Assembly (NCBI RefSeq): GCF_025751585.1 | Contig: NZ_JAOWKX010000003.1 | Span: 386,323-450,322, forward strand | From: Fluctibacter corallii | Lineage (GTDB): Bacteria > Pseudomonadota > Gammaproteobacteria > Enterobacterales > Alteromonadaceae | Length of the DNA: 64,000 nucleotides | Reading direction: 5' to 3' | Shown: positions 1-9,278 of the stretch, in pieces | Position numbering within the stretch: the stretch's first letter is position 1 | Layout of the letters: the number at the start of each line of letters is the position of its first letter | Made by a program: the position numbers and the translations under genes | Notes under the pieces: model-generated | The model's database searches: none | Told to the model about the DNA's origin: nothing | The model's input: only the letters and a program-made list of their open reading frames with translations

Positions 1-482
1 CACTGCCACCGTTCTACACGTTGAGGAAACGCACTAGAAGGTTGTTTTTTGGCTAATTTTTGACCTGTTCGTGAATTACCATACGCCTGCTTGTTGGTAC
101 GGTCAACTGGAATTTGTGAATTTTTTGTTAAGGTCTGACCACTTGGCTTGGGTGAGGGTTTTGGCGTATTACTAACACGCTGCTTGGTTTTCAACCGCTG
201 GCCGGGATAAATCTCATAAGGGGGGGCAATATTGTTAAAACGCGCTAAATCTCTGTAGTCATTGCCACTTATCCAAGCGATAGAGTATAAGGTATCCCCG
301 CGTTTTACGATGTATTCATCTTTTGCGTAAGAGCCCTGTTTACGATCATAGACTGTTTTACCTGAATGAACTTCTACAACGGGGGCTGGCGTGGTTCGGC
401 TACTACATGCACTTACTAAATACAGCGTCATGAGATAAATAACACAACGTGCATATGAAAAAGTCGTTGAACGGATTTTCAT
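1..482 (-). CDS. nlpD: NlpD-like LysM lipoprotein, N-terminal part (cut by window edge)
   Basis: The frame read leftwards from the ATG at 482 stays open to base 1 (160 codons). It begins with a basic n-region and a hydrophobic stretch ending in the lipobox LVSAC, so the protein is probably an outer-membrane lipoprotein. One LysM domain follows (about residues 57-102: YIVKRGDTLYSIAW, then NNI..PYEIYPGQRL), then a Pro/Lys/Gln-rich linker. The last visible residues, ERWQW, resemble the entry into the M23 peptidase-like domain of NlpD, which lies outside the window. In enterobacteria NlpD activates the amidase AmiC at the septum. Position next to pcm/surE is the usual nlpD position. The catalytic-like domain cannot be checked here. 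Confidence 0.85.
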   Translation of the reverse strand, partial: MKIRSTTFSYARCVIYLMTLYLVSACSSRTTPAPVVEVHSGKTVYDRKQGSYAKDEYIVKRGDTLYSIAWISGNDYRDLARFNNIAPPYEIYPGQRLKTKQRVSNTPKPSPKPSGQTLTKNSQIPVDRTNKQAYGNSRTGQKLAKKQPSSAFPQRVERWQ

Positions 483-564
483 ATTAAGTGTGTTACCTCA
501 TAAATGCAGAAGACGAAGCACAATTGTCACTACGTCGAAAATTTCTGCAAGTCTCTTTGTCGGA

Positions 565-1524
565 TTAAGACGCTTGTTCGTCATGAACTCTACCGAGTTT
601 TTCCATTAATATCACTAATACAATGCCTAACAACAGTAGGCCAAAGGCAAGTGGGGCGTTGGCGTTCAATCCGGTATTGAGTTCATAAACCGCAGGAAGT
701 ACGTTTTTCTCTACGAGTGGAACCACCTCGCCGTGACGGTTTATGGTGGTTTCAAGTGTGATTTTCCACGGCCAAACTTTATTGAGTGCACCCACCATAA
801 ACCCACTCAGTAAAGAGAGGGTTAGCATTTTTTGATGGTTGAACATCCAGTTCAAGACACGAGAAAAGCTCAATAAGCCTGCAATGCATCCCAATCCAAA
901 TAAGCCAATGATGATTAGGTTGAGCTCTTTTACTGCTGTAAATATAGGGGCATACAACCCAAGTAATAACAAAATAAAGCTACCAGAGATGCCGGGTAAT
1001 ATCATGGCGCATATGGCAATAGAGCCGGCTAAAAATACAAAGAGTGGTGTGGCTTCTGTCGCGGTTGGCGTCAGGGTTGTAATAAAGTACGCCACACAGG
1101 CACCCAATATAAATGTGAGTACTCTAGGTAGGTTCCATTTGTCTACATGGCGAGCCACGGACCATACTCCAGCCACAATCAGCCCAAAGAAGAATGCCCA
1201 CAACATAGCAGGATAATGCTCAAGTAAATGAAGAATACCGCGGCTTAGCGTCAGGATGCTCAATATCACCCCCGAAAACAGTGCGACCAAAAAGTTGCCA
1301 TTAACGTGTTGCCACGCAGCCCCGAATCCTTGTTGCATCAGTAGTCTCAGCGCATCCGGGCCACACTGCTTTAATGAGTAAATCAGCTCTTCGTAAATCC
1401 CTGTAATAAAAGCGATAGTTCCACCTGATACGCCAGGAACGACATCAGCGGCCCCCATCATCATGCCTTTGCCTGCAACGCTTAAATAATCACGCCATGA
1501 TGAGCGAGAGGGAGTTATTTCCAT
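565..1524 (-). CDS. popT: DUF368 membrane protein, probable undecaprenyl-phosphate translocase
   Basis: 319 residues, polytopic membrane protein. The N-terminal signature GAADVVPGVSGGT (about residues 24-36) and the second copy ILPGISGSF (about residues 174-182) are diagnostic of the DUF368 family. Members (PopT) have been shown to return undecaprenyl phosphate across the cytoplasmic membrane for envelope polymer synthesis. The two PG.SG motifs in two halves suggest an inverted-repeat fold. It lies between nlpD and pcm on the same strand. A GGAG-type ribosome binding site precedes the ATG. The family assignment is firm; the substrate is taken from characterised homologues. Confidence 0.85.
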   Translation of the reverse strand: MEITPSRSSWRDYLSVAGKGMMMGAADVVPGVSGGTIAFITGIYEELIYSLKQCGPDALRLLMQQGFGAAWQHVNGNFLVALFSGVILSILTLSRGILHLLEHYPAMLWAFFFGLIVAGVWSVARHVDKWNLPRVLTFILGACVAYFITTLTPTATEATPLFVFLAGSIAICAMILPGISGSFILLLLGLYAPIFTAVKELNLIIIGLFGLGCIAGLLSFSRVLNWMFNHQKMLTLSLLSGFMVGALNKVWPWKITLETTINRHGEVVPLVEKNVLPAVYELNTGLNANAPLAFGLLLLGIVLVILMEKLGRVHDEQAS

Positions 1525-1550
1525 ATTTTAAAGGCTCCGAACGATAAAAA

Positions 1551-2189
1551 CTAAATGATGTCGCCAGCAACAAGAGGCACAAAACGGACCGCTTCAACGA
1601 CCTTTTGCGTGAACTCTCCGTCTGTGCGCGTAATGCAAAGTAACGATTGTGTGTCTTCCCCAACCGGAATGACTAATCGTCCTCCTTCATTGAGCTGAGC
1701 ATAAAGGGCTTCTGGAATTTCTTTGGCAGCGGCGGTCACGATAATGGCATCAAAAGGGCCCTTTGAAGGCCAACCGTTCCAGCCGTCACCATGCTTCATG
1801 GATACATTATGCAAATCAAGCTGGTTCATCCGTCGCTTGGCTTGGAATTGTAGCGCTTTGATGCGCTCAACCGAATAGACGTGCTGGAATAGCTGAGCAA
1901 GAATAGCAGTTTGATAGCCTGAACCGGTGCCTAACTCCAACACCGTTTTAGGCTTGTTTTCACTTTCAAGCAGCAACTCTGTCATTTTAGCGACAATGTA
2001 AGGCTGTGAAATTGTCTGGCCCTGCCCAATCGGAAGTGCAGTATTTTGATACGCTTTGTGCATTAATGCATCAGGCAAAAAGCGCTCTCTAGGGGTAGAG
2101 GCCACCGCATTGAGCACGTGTAAGTTTTGAATACCTTCTTGGTGAAGAAGTTGTGCTAATGCTTCTCCTTTTCTGCTGGTAGATATCAT
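1551..2189 (-). CDS. pcm: Protein-L-isoaspartate O-methyltransferase
   Basis: 212 residues, the usual family length. It repairs L-isoaspartyl residues in aged proteins by SAM-dependent methylation. The SAM-binding motif [14 protein letters not shown] lies around residues 83-96, and the family motif [17 protein letters not shown] around 146-162. The region [18 protein letters not shown] is the conserved substrate-binding segment. It sits 24 bp after surE in the same direction and 26 bp before the DUF368 gene, consistent with one transcript. The ATG at 2189 has only a weak Shine-Dalgarno sequence. Confidence 0.95.
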   Translation of the reverse strand: MISTSRKGEALAQLLHQEGIQNLHVLNAVASTPRERFLPDALMHKAYQNTALPIGQGQTISQPYIVAKMTELLLESENKPKTVLELGTGSGYQTAILAQLFQHVYSVERIKALQFQAKRRMNQLDLHNVSMKHGDGWNGWPSKGPFDAIIVTAAAKEIPEALYAQLNEGGRLVIPVGEDTQSLLCITRTDGEFTQKVVEAVRFVPLVAGDII

Positions 2190-2213
2190 GTTTGTCGTGA
2201 TTCCGATTCGTTC

Positions 2214-2987
2214 TTACTGTTCTTTATTGCTTGAATTATTATATTTCTTTTTTAACCAATGTTGCATGGCCTCAAGGCTTTTATACGCGGTCATATCAAC
2301 ACTTAATGGTGTTACAGATGCATAGCCTCGCGCGATGGCATGAAAGTCTGTTCCAGGGCCAGCATCTTGTTCGCTGCCAGCTGGGCCATACCAGTATATA
2401 TCTCGTCCAAAAGGATCGGTATCTTTCACCATTGATTCAGCTCTGTGTCGGCGTCCTTGGCGTGTGACTTCCACGCCTTTTAACTGCTCGTATGGTACGT
2501 CAGGCACGTTAATATTCAAAATTTGGTCAGCAGGGAGCGGATGAGCAATCAGGTGTTCAATCATATCACACACCACTTTGGCAGCCGTTTGAAAATGCTC
2601 CCCTCTCTTGCTGGCCAGCGACACAGCGATGGCAGGGAGTCCCATATAGCGTCCTTCAGTGGCTGCGGCAACAGTACCAGAATAGATAACATCGTCGCCT
2701 AAGTTCGCTCCGTGGTTGATGCCAGACACAACGAGTTGAGGGTCTTCTTCTAAAAATTGGTTAATACCCACATGAACACAGTCTGATGGCGTGCCGTTAA
2801 CGGAGTAGAAGTCGTTCTTCATTTTCTGGATTCGTAAGGGTTGATGAAGCGATAAGGCATTGCTAGCACCGCTACAATTTCTATCAGGTGCAATTACCGT
2901 CACATCGTGCAGCTTCGCCAACTCGTCATGCAAACAAGAGAGCCCTTCTGCAAAAACACCGTCGTCGTTACTTAGTAGTATTTTCAT
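2214..2987 (-). CDS. surE: 5'/3'-nucleotidase SurE
   Basis: 257 residues. SurE is a metal-dependent survival nucleotidase acting on nucleoside 5'- and 3'-monophosphates. The N-terminus [11 protein letters not shown] is the family signature with the two metal-binding aspartates, followed by [26 protein letters not shown] and [21 protein letters not shown]. The start overlaps the end of truD by 4 bp, which suggests translational coupling. It has the surE-pcm order found across gammaproteobacteria. The C-terminal tail ([13 protein letters not shown]) is polar and probably disordered. Confidence 0.96.
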   Translation of the reverse strand: MKILLSNDDGVFAEGLSCLHDELAKLHDVTVIAPDRNCSGASNALSLHQPLRIQKMKNDFYSVNGTPSDCVHVGINQFLEEDPQLVVSGINHGANLGDDVIYSGTVAAATEGRYMGLPAIAVSLASKRGEHFQTAAKVVCDMIEHLIAHPLPADQILNINVPDVPYEQLKGVEVTRQGRRHRAESMVKDTDPFGRDIYWYGPAGSEQDAGPGTDFHAIARGYASVTPLSVDMTAYKSLEAMQHWLKKKYNNSSNKEQ

Positions 2988-4033
2988 TCCCTGTCTCCAC
3001 TTTGCGTCGTAATCAACTCACGTAATACACTGGTTGCAAATGCGCCTGAAGGCAACGAGAAGCTTATCGTAAGTGTATCGTCTGCAAGTGTAAAATCCAG
3101 ATTCGACGCATATAAGCGAATTGCGCGGCGCTCTTGAGACAATTTAAGTGCTTCAAGGGTATTCGTTAGGTCAGAGTAACTGCCAGCACATTGCGTTTCG
3201 AAGTCTTTCGCCGCTTCCTTTGATTGAAGCGGACCTTCTCCCCACATTGGCGCCGTGACAATGACGTCGCGTTGTTCAACACGTGAGAGTAAGTGTTCGT
3301 CAACCACATCAGCAGTAAAAAAGCTGTTGGAACCACTGAGCTGCATAGCATCCCCTTCAAGAACGGTATCAAAAATACCGTGCTCTAGCCGCTTTGACAC
3401 AAACTCATTAAACAGCCAAGAGCGTAAGGCTGAAATGGCCATTGAGCGTTTATTTCTGTTACGAATGGTTTCGCCACCCATCATCATTTCTGCTAACGCA
3501 AGGTTGCCGCCCTGAGGGTGGTGTCGGCTGCTGCCAAATCGTTGCTCACCGAAGTAATTTGGTACCCCAGTTTGCGTTATTTTTGCAATTCTATCAGGTA
3601 AGTCTTCTGCGTTTTTAATATCACGGAGAGTGATCGTAAAGTGATTCCCTTTTAAAACACCCGTGCGCAACTTTTTATTGTGGCGTTTTGCTTCAAGGAT
3701 TTGCAGCCCATCAAGGTGTAAACCTTGCCAGTCGATATCTTCTTTACCAGGCTTATGCACGCCTATCCATTGGTAGGTTTTAGCATGCTTGTCTTTTCTG
3801 CCTGCATAAGAAACGGCGCGCAGCGGTAATTGGGCATATTTTGCAATAGCCTCTGCGACAAACGCGGTATTCAGTTCGTTTTTTTCGATCCACAAGTAGA
3901 TGTGTTCACCTTCGCCGATGGGTTGGTAGCCCAATTCTTCTTTTACGATAAAATCATCTGGCGATGACTTTAACGTGCCAGTCGCGTTTGGCGCTGATAG
4001 CAAATACTGCCAATGATCTGTGGTTAAATTCAC
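2984..4033 (-). CDS. truD: tRNA pseudouridine(13) synthase
   Basis: 349 residues. TruD isomerises U13 of tRNA-Glu. The catalytic motif [12 protein letters not shown] (around residues 78-89) contains the active-site aspartate; NYFGEQRFG (around 160-168) is the second family signature. It overlaps ispF at its start and surE at its end by 4 bp each, so the three are probably translated from one message. Length and motifs are typical and no damage is seen. Confidence 0.96.
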   Translation of the reverse strand: MNLTTDHWQYLLSAPNATGTLKSSPDDFIVKEELGYQPIGEGEHIYLWIEKNELNTAFVAEAIAKYAQLPLRAVSYAGRKDKHAKTYQWIGVHKPGKEDIDWQGLHLDGLQILEAKRHNKKLRTGVLKGNHFTITLRDIKNAEDLPDRIAKITQTGVPNYFGEQRFGSSRHHPQGGNLALAEMMMGGETIRNRNKRSMAISALRSWLFNEFVSKRLEHGIFDTVLEGDAMQLSGSNSFFTADVVDEHLLSRVEQRDVIVTAPMWGEGPLQSKEAAKDFETQCAGSYSDLTNTLEALKLSQERRAIRLYASNLDFTLADDTLTISFSLPSGAFATSVLRELITTQSGDRE

Positions 4034-4509
4034 GCGTTTTTTCTCTCTAGCAATACAACCGCATGGGTCGCAATTCCTTCTTTCCTGCCAACAAAGCCAA
4101 GCTTCTCTGTTGTAGTGGCTTTAATGTTTACCTGGTCTGTATCGCAATTAAGCACCTCAGCGATAGTCGCCTGCATGGCAGTTATATGGGGAGCCATTTT
4201 GGGAGCTTGGGCAATAATGGTTATGTCAGCATTGCCGAGTGTATAGCCTTTTTTAGTGACCAAACCATACACATGCTTTAATAGGTCTTTGCTGTCTGCA
4301 CCTGAGTAGGCGTCGTCAGTATCGGGGAAATGCTTGCCAATATCTCCCAATGCCACTGCGCCTAGCAGCGCATCGCACAACGCATGCAAGGCTACATCGC
4401 CATCTGAATGGGCAATCAGTCCTTGCGTGTAGTCAATGGTAATGCCACCAATGGTGATGGGACCTTGTCCGCCAAATTTATGTACGTCATAGCCATGACC
4501 AATGCGCAT
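4030..4509 (-). CDS. ispF: 2-C-methyl-D-erythritol 2,4-cyclodiphosphate synthase
   Basis: 159 residues, normal length for this MEP-pathway enzyme, which cyclises CDP-methylerythritol 2-phosphate. [13 protein letters not shown] carries the metal-binding Asp/His pair, and [20 protein letters not shown] the second metal histidine and conserved acidic residues. The end shows the [15 protein letters not shown] motif of the nucleotide-binding site. Its first base is shared with the last base of ispD, and it overlaps truD by 4 bp. ispD and ispF are adjacent but not fused. Confidence 0.97.
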   Translation of the reverse strand: MRIGHGYDVHKFGGQGPITIGGITIDYTQGLIAHSDGDVALHALCDALLGAVALGDIGKHFPDTDDAYSGADSKDLLKHVYGLVTKKGYTLGNADITIIAQAPKMAPHITAMQATIAEVLNCDTDQVNIKATTTEKLGFVGRKEGIATHAVVLLERKNA

Positions 4510-5207
4510 TAGGATGTCCTCTGATTAAGATAAAATTCGGCCAGAGCAAGATCTTCTGGCCGTGTAACTTTAATATTACTGCTACAACCCTCAATTAAGT
4601 TTACGGTGAAACCAGCTTGCTCCATGGCCGAAGCTTCATCAGTAATGTTTGAACCCGCAGATAAACCGTTTAGCAACGCGGTGAGTAATTGCGCTTTGGG
4701 GAAAAATTGGGGCGTTAACGCATGCCAAAGCCCGTCTCTGTCTTCGGTATGAGACACCGTATTTGGCATGTGTGTTTTGGCTCGTTTCATCGTATCACGT
4801 ACCGGCGTTGCCAAAATACCCCCTTCAGTGCCTTGTTCAGCAAGTGCGAGTAACTTGTTTAGGTCACTGTGCTTCAAACACGGACGTGCTGCATCATGCA
4901 CCAATATCCATGGGCTGGAATCGTCTGTTTGAAGGCCTGACAGCACAGAATCAGCTCGCTCTTTACCGCCTGCAACTCTGTGTACACGAGGGTGGTGGGC
5001 AATGTCGAGGGCATCAAAATAGGGATCGCTCGGATGTAAAGGCAAGATCACGCGTCCGATTTGAGGGTGCGAAAGCAGGTTGTTTAGCGTGTGCTCTAAT
5101 AAGGTTTGTCCGTGAATCGTTAAATATTGTTTGGGTCTATCGGCTCGCATGCGCTTGCCGACTCCCGCAGCTGGAACGATTACGTCAAATATCGGTTTGT
5201 TATGCAT
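4509..5207 (-). CDS. ispD: 2-C-methyl-D-erythritol 4-phosphate cytidylyltransferase
   Basis: 232 residues. IspD transfers CMP to methylerythritol phosphate in the MEP pathway. The nucleotidyltransferase loop [19 protein letters not shown] is at residues 11-29; VHDAARPCL and the later TPQFF and [11 protein letters not shown] segments are the conserved substrate-binding parts. It directly precedes ispF on the same strand and follows ftsB by a few bases, the standard ftsB-ispD-ispF order. Confidence 0.96.
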   Translation of the reverse strand: MHNKPIFDVIVPAAGVGKRMRADRPKQYLTIHGQTLLEHTLNNLLSHPQIGRVILPLHPSDPYFDALDIAHHPRVHRVAGGKERADSVLSGLQTDDSSPWILVHDAARPCLKHSDLNKLLALAEQGTEGGILATPVRDTMKRAKTHMPNTVSHTEDRDGLWHALTPQFFPKAQLLTALLNGLSAGSNITDEASAMEQAGFTVNLIEGCSSNIKVTRPEDLALAEFYLNQRTS

Positions 5208-5212
5208 GTAAA

Positions 5213-5491
5213 CTATTGTTCTGAGGGTAAAATACGATAAAAGGTTTCTCCGCGCTTGATTAAACCCAGTTCATTTCGGGCACGCTCTTCAATCGCTTCG
5301 AGGCCAATTTTTAAATCATTAATATCTGCTTGTAGCAATTCGTTTCGTTGCTTTAGGTTTGCGTTCTGTTTACGTAAATCCTGCACTTCTTTTTCCATCG
5401 CTACATAGTCGGGAATGCTATGCTTTCCAAACCAAAGTCGGTATTGGAGCATACACAAAAGTACCAGCAACAATGCTGTTAGCCATTTCAT
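5213..5491 (-). CDS. ftsB: Cell division protein FtsB
   Basis: 92 residues. A short cytoplasmic start, one transmembrane helix (WLTALLLVLLCMLQYRLWF, about residues 3-21), then a periplasmic coiled coil (about 33-75) rich in Leu/Gln/Asn and ending with the ARNELGLIKRGETFYRI motif typical of FtsB. It forms the FtsQBL divisome complex. It is the first gene of the compact block running leftward to pcm. The 82-bp gap to the next gene upstream shows no clear terminator. Confidence 0.93.
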   Translation of the reverse strand: MKWLTALLLVLLCMLQYRLWFGKHSIPDYVAMEKEVQDLRKQNANLKQRNELLQADINDLKIGLEAIEERARNELGLIKRGETFYRILPSEQ

Positions 5492-5573
5492 CTTTTGCTA
5501 CCTCCTCGCTAAATACCGTTAGGTACGCATTATGCCGAGGTTTGATGTGTATAGCCAGCGGCACAGCGAAGCG

Positions 5574-7334
5574 CTATTCATTGTCGCCAAACAATTTATC
5601 CAGCAGTTTGTCTTTTAGCTTATTTTTTTCTTTTTGAATGGCATCATCTAATTTAGTTTTGAGCATATTTTCAATGCTGGTTAAATCGCCTGTTGCTAAT
5701 TCTTCCCACTGTAACCATTGTAAATATTCATCGTCCTTTGTGCCTAGGAGTGAATTCGCTTTTTGATTAAGGCGGCGTTTTAGCTCTTCGATCTTCTGGG
5801 TTTGTTCGGGTGACAAATTAGTAACTAACGCACTGGCTAACTGCTTATCCAAGTTTGAGGAAAATTGAAATGACGGCGAATGAATATTCCCAGAAATTTT
5901 TGAATCAATTTGTAATGAGTTAAGGCCCGATAACGTCGAGGCGATAACATTCGTTAGCTTGTTTTCGCCTTTTGCTTGAATAGCCAGCTGGCTCAGATTG
6001 GCTTTGCCGTTGCCACTCAGTTGATTGTCTTTAAGGCGTACACTGCCTGATGTCGTTAATTTTCCTTCCAGAAGCGACGATACTAACTTAGCACTGTTAA
6101 TCAGGGTTCCTTGGGGCAAAGCGAGTTCGTCTACTTGCCATTGCTGCTGCCCATTGAATCCTGCATCACCTAAAGCAAACTCACCTTTTAAAGAGACTGC
6201 GTTGAACAAAGGAGAGCGTCCGGCATCGGCGGTGTAACGGGTAGGTTTGCCGATGATGTCGTGCTGTTGAGTGATATCAAACCATTCACTCGCAATGTTT
6301 TGTCCTTGATATTGTACTGTTATGTTGGCATGTTTAATCCAAAAATCAGGCATAGAACCGTCATCTTCGAAGATTATCCATCTCCCCGTTTCGCGTTGTT
6401 GCTGCTGAGCGTCTTCGTGCTGGTTATTCATCGCTGGGGCAAGCGTATCTGTGGCAAGTAACACGTACTCTGTCCATTGCTTGGCTTTGGGGCCAAACAC
6501 CATTTCAGTCACTTCAGAAATGGCAGCATGATCACCAGCAAAGGCAGATTTCAATCGGTTGAAATCATTTTCAGGGGCTTGTTTCAATTGCGACAATTTA
6601 GGCGCGATATCTTGTTTTGCATTCGACACCGCGTTTTTGAAGGCAGAAATGCGGGCTTTATCTTCTTGCAAGGCTGATTTAATGCGTTCGAATTCTTCTT
6701 TTGCACTGAGAATGTCAGCGGGCGTCTTATATTCTTTTTCTGTCAGCGCTTTCAGTTGCGCTTTGTATTCCTCAAGTGTGTCTTTTTTAGGAAGGGCTGC
6801 ATACCCCTGTTTAACCTGCGTTTTGTGATCTTGAAAAGCAGATTCTAGTGACTCAGCAACGCGTGTTGTTTCTAACGGTGAGCGTGCTAATACGTCATCC
6901 ACTGAAGGCGCTTCAGGCAGGTCGCCGAATAGAGCCTCTGTAGAGAACGGACTAGAACCTGGTGAGCGAAACACCTCGCCGGCAGAGCTACGCTCTGTGC
7001 CAAAGCGTAGTCTGTTGACATTCAAGCTCTCAATGATAACTTTTTTCATTAATAGAGGAGAAAGTTGTACCTCTGCGTCTAGCTGCTCAATCTGAACTTT
7101 ATTCCTATTCGGGCGGGCGGCATCGGTTATTTGAATATCGAATAAAGCGATTTTAAAAGGAGAAAACTGATGCGCGGCACGTTCAATGTTCACTTCTGCC
7201 CCTACGGCTGACTCTAAACCTGACTCGGCAGCTAATCGAATCCATGTATCAAGAAATGCCCACACGATGAGTGCAATCAGCCCAACAAAACCGAAAAAGG
7301 CAGTCAGTCCCCACCAGCGAATAACATTCTTCAT
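5574..7334 (-). CDS. TIGR03545-family conserved membrane protein of unknown function
   Basis: 586 residues. One N-terminal transmembrane helix (about residues 8-32), then a large domain expected to lie outside the cytoplasm. Its N-terminal part (VNIERAAHQFSPFKIALFDIQITD) resembles AsmA-like lipid-transfer proteins in style. A coiled-coil segment rich in Lys/Glu (about 170-250) follows, and the C-terminal end is highly charged. Length and gene pairing match the family catalogued as TIGR03545. It is separated by only 3 bp from the TIGR03546-type gene upstream, so the pair is almost certainly co-expressed. No biochemical role is known to me. Confidence 0.75.
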   Translation of the reverse strand: MKNVIRWWGLTAFFGFVGLIALIVWAFLDTWIRLAAESGLESAVGAEVNIERAAHQFSPFKIALFDIQITDAARPNRNKVQIEQLDAEVQLSPLLMKKVIIESLNVNRLRFGTERSSAGEVFRSPGSSPFSTEALFGDLPEAPSVDDVLARSPLETTRVAESLESAFQDHKTQVKQGYAALPKKDTLEEYKAQLKALTEKEYKTPADILSAKEEFERIKSALQEDKARISAFKNAVSNAKQDIAPKLSQLKQAPENDFNRLKSAFAGDHAAISEVTEMVFGPKAKQWTEYVLLATDTLAPAMNNQHEDAQQQQRETGRWIIFEDDGSMPDFWIKHANITVQYQGQNIASEWFDITQQHDIIGKPTRYTADAGRSPLFNAVSLKGEFALGDAGFNGQQQWQVDELALPQGTLINSAKLVSSLLEGKLTTSGSVRLKDNQLSGNGKANLSQLAIQAKGENKLTNVIASTLSGLNSLQIDSKISGNIHSPSFQFSSNLDKQLASALVTNLSPEQTQKIEELKRRLNQKANSLLGTKDDEYLQWLQWEELATGDLTSIENMLKTKLDDAIQKEKNKLKDKLLDKLFGDNE

Positions 7335-7337
7335 CTG

Positions 7338-7841
7338 TTAACTTTCCATTTTTTCATAAAGGCTATAGATGCGCGTTCCTTTAATGAACTCGACAATTTT
7401 CAAGGTTTTTATCCATTCCATAACGCGCTCACGGTATTTGACCACCAGTATTTTGCTGGTAATGACCACAATGGGAAAAAGCACCATGGCAACGACTAGG
7501 CTTCCTAATGTCAGGGTGTGATTAAATTGTGACAATACACCAATACTTGAATTGTACGCACTTTGCCAAACGCTATGAAGCGAAGGGGCGGTTAACAGCG
7601 CTTCACCTACGGCGATCATCAAAGGATCGAACAAATACGCGATTAAGGTAAATGCTCCCCATGAAACCAGAGCTGCGGTTAAATTTACTCTGAAAAAGAG
7701 AATGCACAACACGACTACAAGGTTATGAAGTCGCAGAAGCGGCGTTAATCCCAGTATCATTCCTAGCGCTATTGCAAAGGCAATTTGCCATGGTGATGAC
7801 GCCGAATGAAGGATTTTAAAAAATTTGGCGAGCCAGTACAT
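7338..7841 (-). CDS. TIGR03546-family (DUF2062-like) membrane protein
   Basis: 167 residues with about four hydrophobic segments. The N-terminal region (ALGMILGLTPLLRLHNLVVVL) resembles DUF2062 proteins, whose first helix pair has the same G..LG..P...H pattern. It is immediately upstream of the TIGR03545-type gene with a 3-bp gap, and the two occur together in many marine gammaproteobacteria. The start ATG lies 26 bp from the stop of the LysE-family gene upstream. Function unknown; an envelope role with its partner is an inference. Confidence 0.75.
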   Translation of the reverse strand: MYWLAKFFKILHSASSPWQIAFAIALGMILGLTPLLRLHNLVVVLCILFFRVNLTAALVSWGAFTLIAYLFDPLMIAVGEALLTAPSLHSVWQSAYNSSIGVLSQFNHTLTLGSLVVAMVLFPIVVITSKILVVKYRERVMEWIKTLKIVEFIKGTRIYSLYEKMES

Positions 7842-7867
7842 GAAAAGCCTCCTTGCACATCAGGCGA

Positions 7868-8539
7868 TCAATTCGAGGTAGACGCATTCTCAGAAAATGG
7901 CGTATTCTCATTTATGGATTCAAGCATAATCAGACTCCCCAATAACATCAATATAGAGCCAGAAATACGCTCTTGCCAGAATGAAAAGCGCGGATGCGTT
8001 GCCAGCCATTTTCCTACCTGTCTGGATAAAAATACCACAAACAAATCCGATGCTAGTGCAATGCAAGTGTAAATACAGCCAAGCACGAGCATTTGCGATA
8101 TCACGTTGCCATGATTTTCAGAAACAAATTGAGGCAAAAACGCAAGTAAAAACAGGGCTGTTTTGGGGTTGGTCATTTCTACGATAAAACTTTGTTTCAG
8201 AATGGCTTTGGGCGCTAAAAATGACACATGAGGTTTATCGGGGGAGGCTACCTGCGCATAACGAATGTATTTCCAACCGAGATAAATGAGGTATCCGGCT
8301 CCGCCCACTTTAATTGCAAGATACGCCATCGGGGAGTAGGTAAACACAACTGCAAGACCGAGAGCCGTTGCCAGTGCATATGTTAACGAGCCGATTGCCA
8401 TGCCTCCTGCGGCGGCAACACCTGCTTGATACCCTTGCCCAAGCGCGCGCGCCATAATGTACAAATTTGATGGGCCGGGTGACAAACTTAAAATGAGTGC
8501 GGCTAAGGCGAATGCGAGCAAAGATTCAAGAGGTGGCAT
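7868..8539 (-). CDS. LysE/RhtB-family amino-acid exporter
   Basis: About 223 residues, six predicted membrane segments. The N-terminal signature LSPGPSNLYIMARALGQGYQAGVAAAGG is the hallmark of LysE/RhtB translocators, which export amino acids or related small molecules by proton antiport. I start it at the ATG at 8539 (MPPLESLL) because AAGGAG lies 4 bases upstream; a GTG 18 bases further upstream would place that ribosome binding site inside the gene. Substrate cannot be told from sequence. Confidence 0.88.
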   Translation of the reverse strand: MPPLESLLAFALAALILSLSPGPSNLYIMARALGQGYQAGVAAAGGMAIGSLTYALATALGLAVVFTYSPMAYLAIKVGGAGYLIYLGWKYIRYAQVASPDKPHVSFLAPKAILKQSFIVEMTNPKTALFLLAFLPQFVSENHGNVISQMLVLGCIYTCIALASDLFVVFLSRQVGKWLATHPRFSFWQERISGSILMLLGSLIMLESINENTPFSENASTSN

Positions 8540-8694
8540 AAAACTCCTTATTGGCACTACAGATAAGTACGCTGTGATCTGGTGGCATACTGCAAATAGT
8601 TGCTATGGATAGCAAGGTTGATAAAACCATGGTAGCAGATTTGTTCTATAGAGAAAGTCGAGATTGATTTAAAGGTGGTGTGATGTATTTGATA

Positions 8695-9069
8695 TTAAAG
8701 CTTTCGCATTAGTGCTTCGGCTTCTTCTCTGCTTTCAACGATGTGAACATGCCAACTGTCTGTCGATGCTTGCTCTTGGTATAAGCGCGCACGATCTGTT
8801 CGTTTATTGCTTAATGATGGAATACATACGGCATGAACATTGTCATTAATGCTCCCTAGAATTCTGCCTAGCACTGCAAATTCAGCGATATTTTCGTGAC
8901 TGAAATTGACTTCGCTTGCATTGGAGTAATCAAATATGACTTTGTGCAGTGACTCTAACCCGTTCATAAACTCGTCGGTTTTCACGGATGCAATAACATC
9001 TGCTGCGTCTACCACACCACTGTATTGAATGGCTACCCAATTGGCGTAAAGGGTGATGTCGTAGGGCAT
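8695..9069 (-). CDS. Small soluble protein, possible STAS/SpoIIAA-like fold
   Basis: 124 residues without signal peptide or membrane segment. Alternating beta/alpha pattern (ITLYANWVAIQYSG, then HKVIFDYSNASEV, then HAVCIPS, then WHVHIVES and EEAEALM) resembles the STAS or SpoIIAA-like group of small regulatory proteins, but no signature motif proves it. It stands alone, flanked by putA on one side and the LysE-type gene on the other, with more than 100 bp of non-coding DNA on each side. Treat as a hypothetical protein. Confidence 0.6.
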   Translation of the reverse strand: MPYDITLYANWVAIQYSGVVDAADVIASVKTDEFMNGLESLHKVIFDYSNASEVNFSHENIAEFAVLGRILGSINDNVHAVCIPSLSNKRTDRARLYQEQASTDSWHVHIVESREEAEALMRKL

Positions 9070-9222
9070 AATGCGTATTGCTCCGTGTAAAATACTGTAA
9101 CGCTCTTAGGGGCTCACAGGCATGGTGTTTTATTTCACTCTAATACAAGTATAGGCTGTTAATTCTGAGCAAGAGACACAATGTTAAGAAAAGGGGACGC
9201 AAAAACAGATGGGGCGATAGAA

Positions 9223-9255
9223 TAAAAAAGAAAAAGGCCAGAAATATCCGGCCTT
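9223..9255 (-). terminator. Intrinsic terminator after putA
   Basis: On the minus strand the arms AAGGCC and GGCCTT (9250-9255 and 9234-9239) enclose a 10-base loop and are followed by a T-rich run (9223-9235 read leftwards). It lies 24 bp past the putA stop codon. Confidence 0.85.
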
Positions 9256-9278
9256 ACTGAAGTCATTACCTGTAAGCG

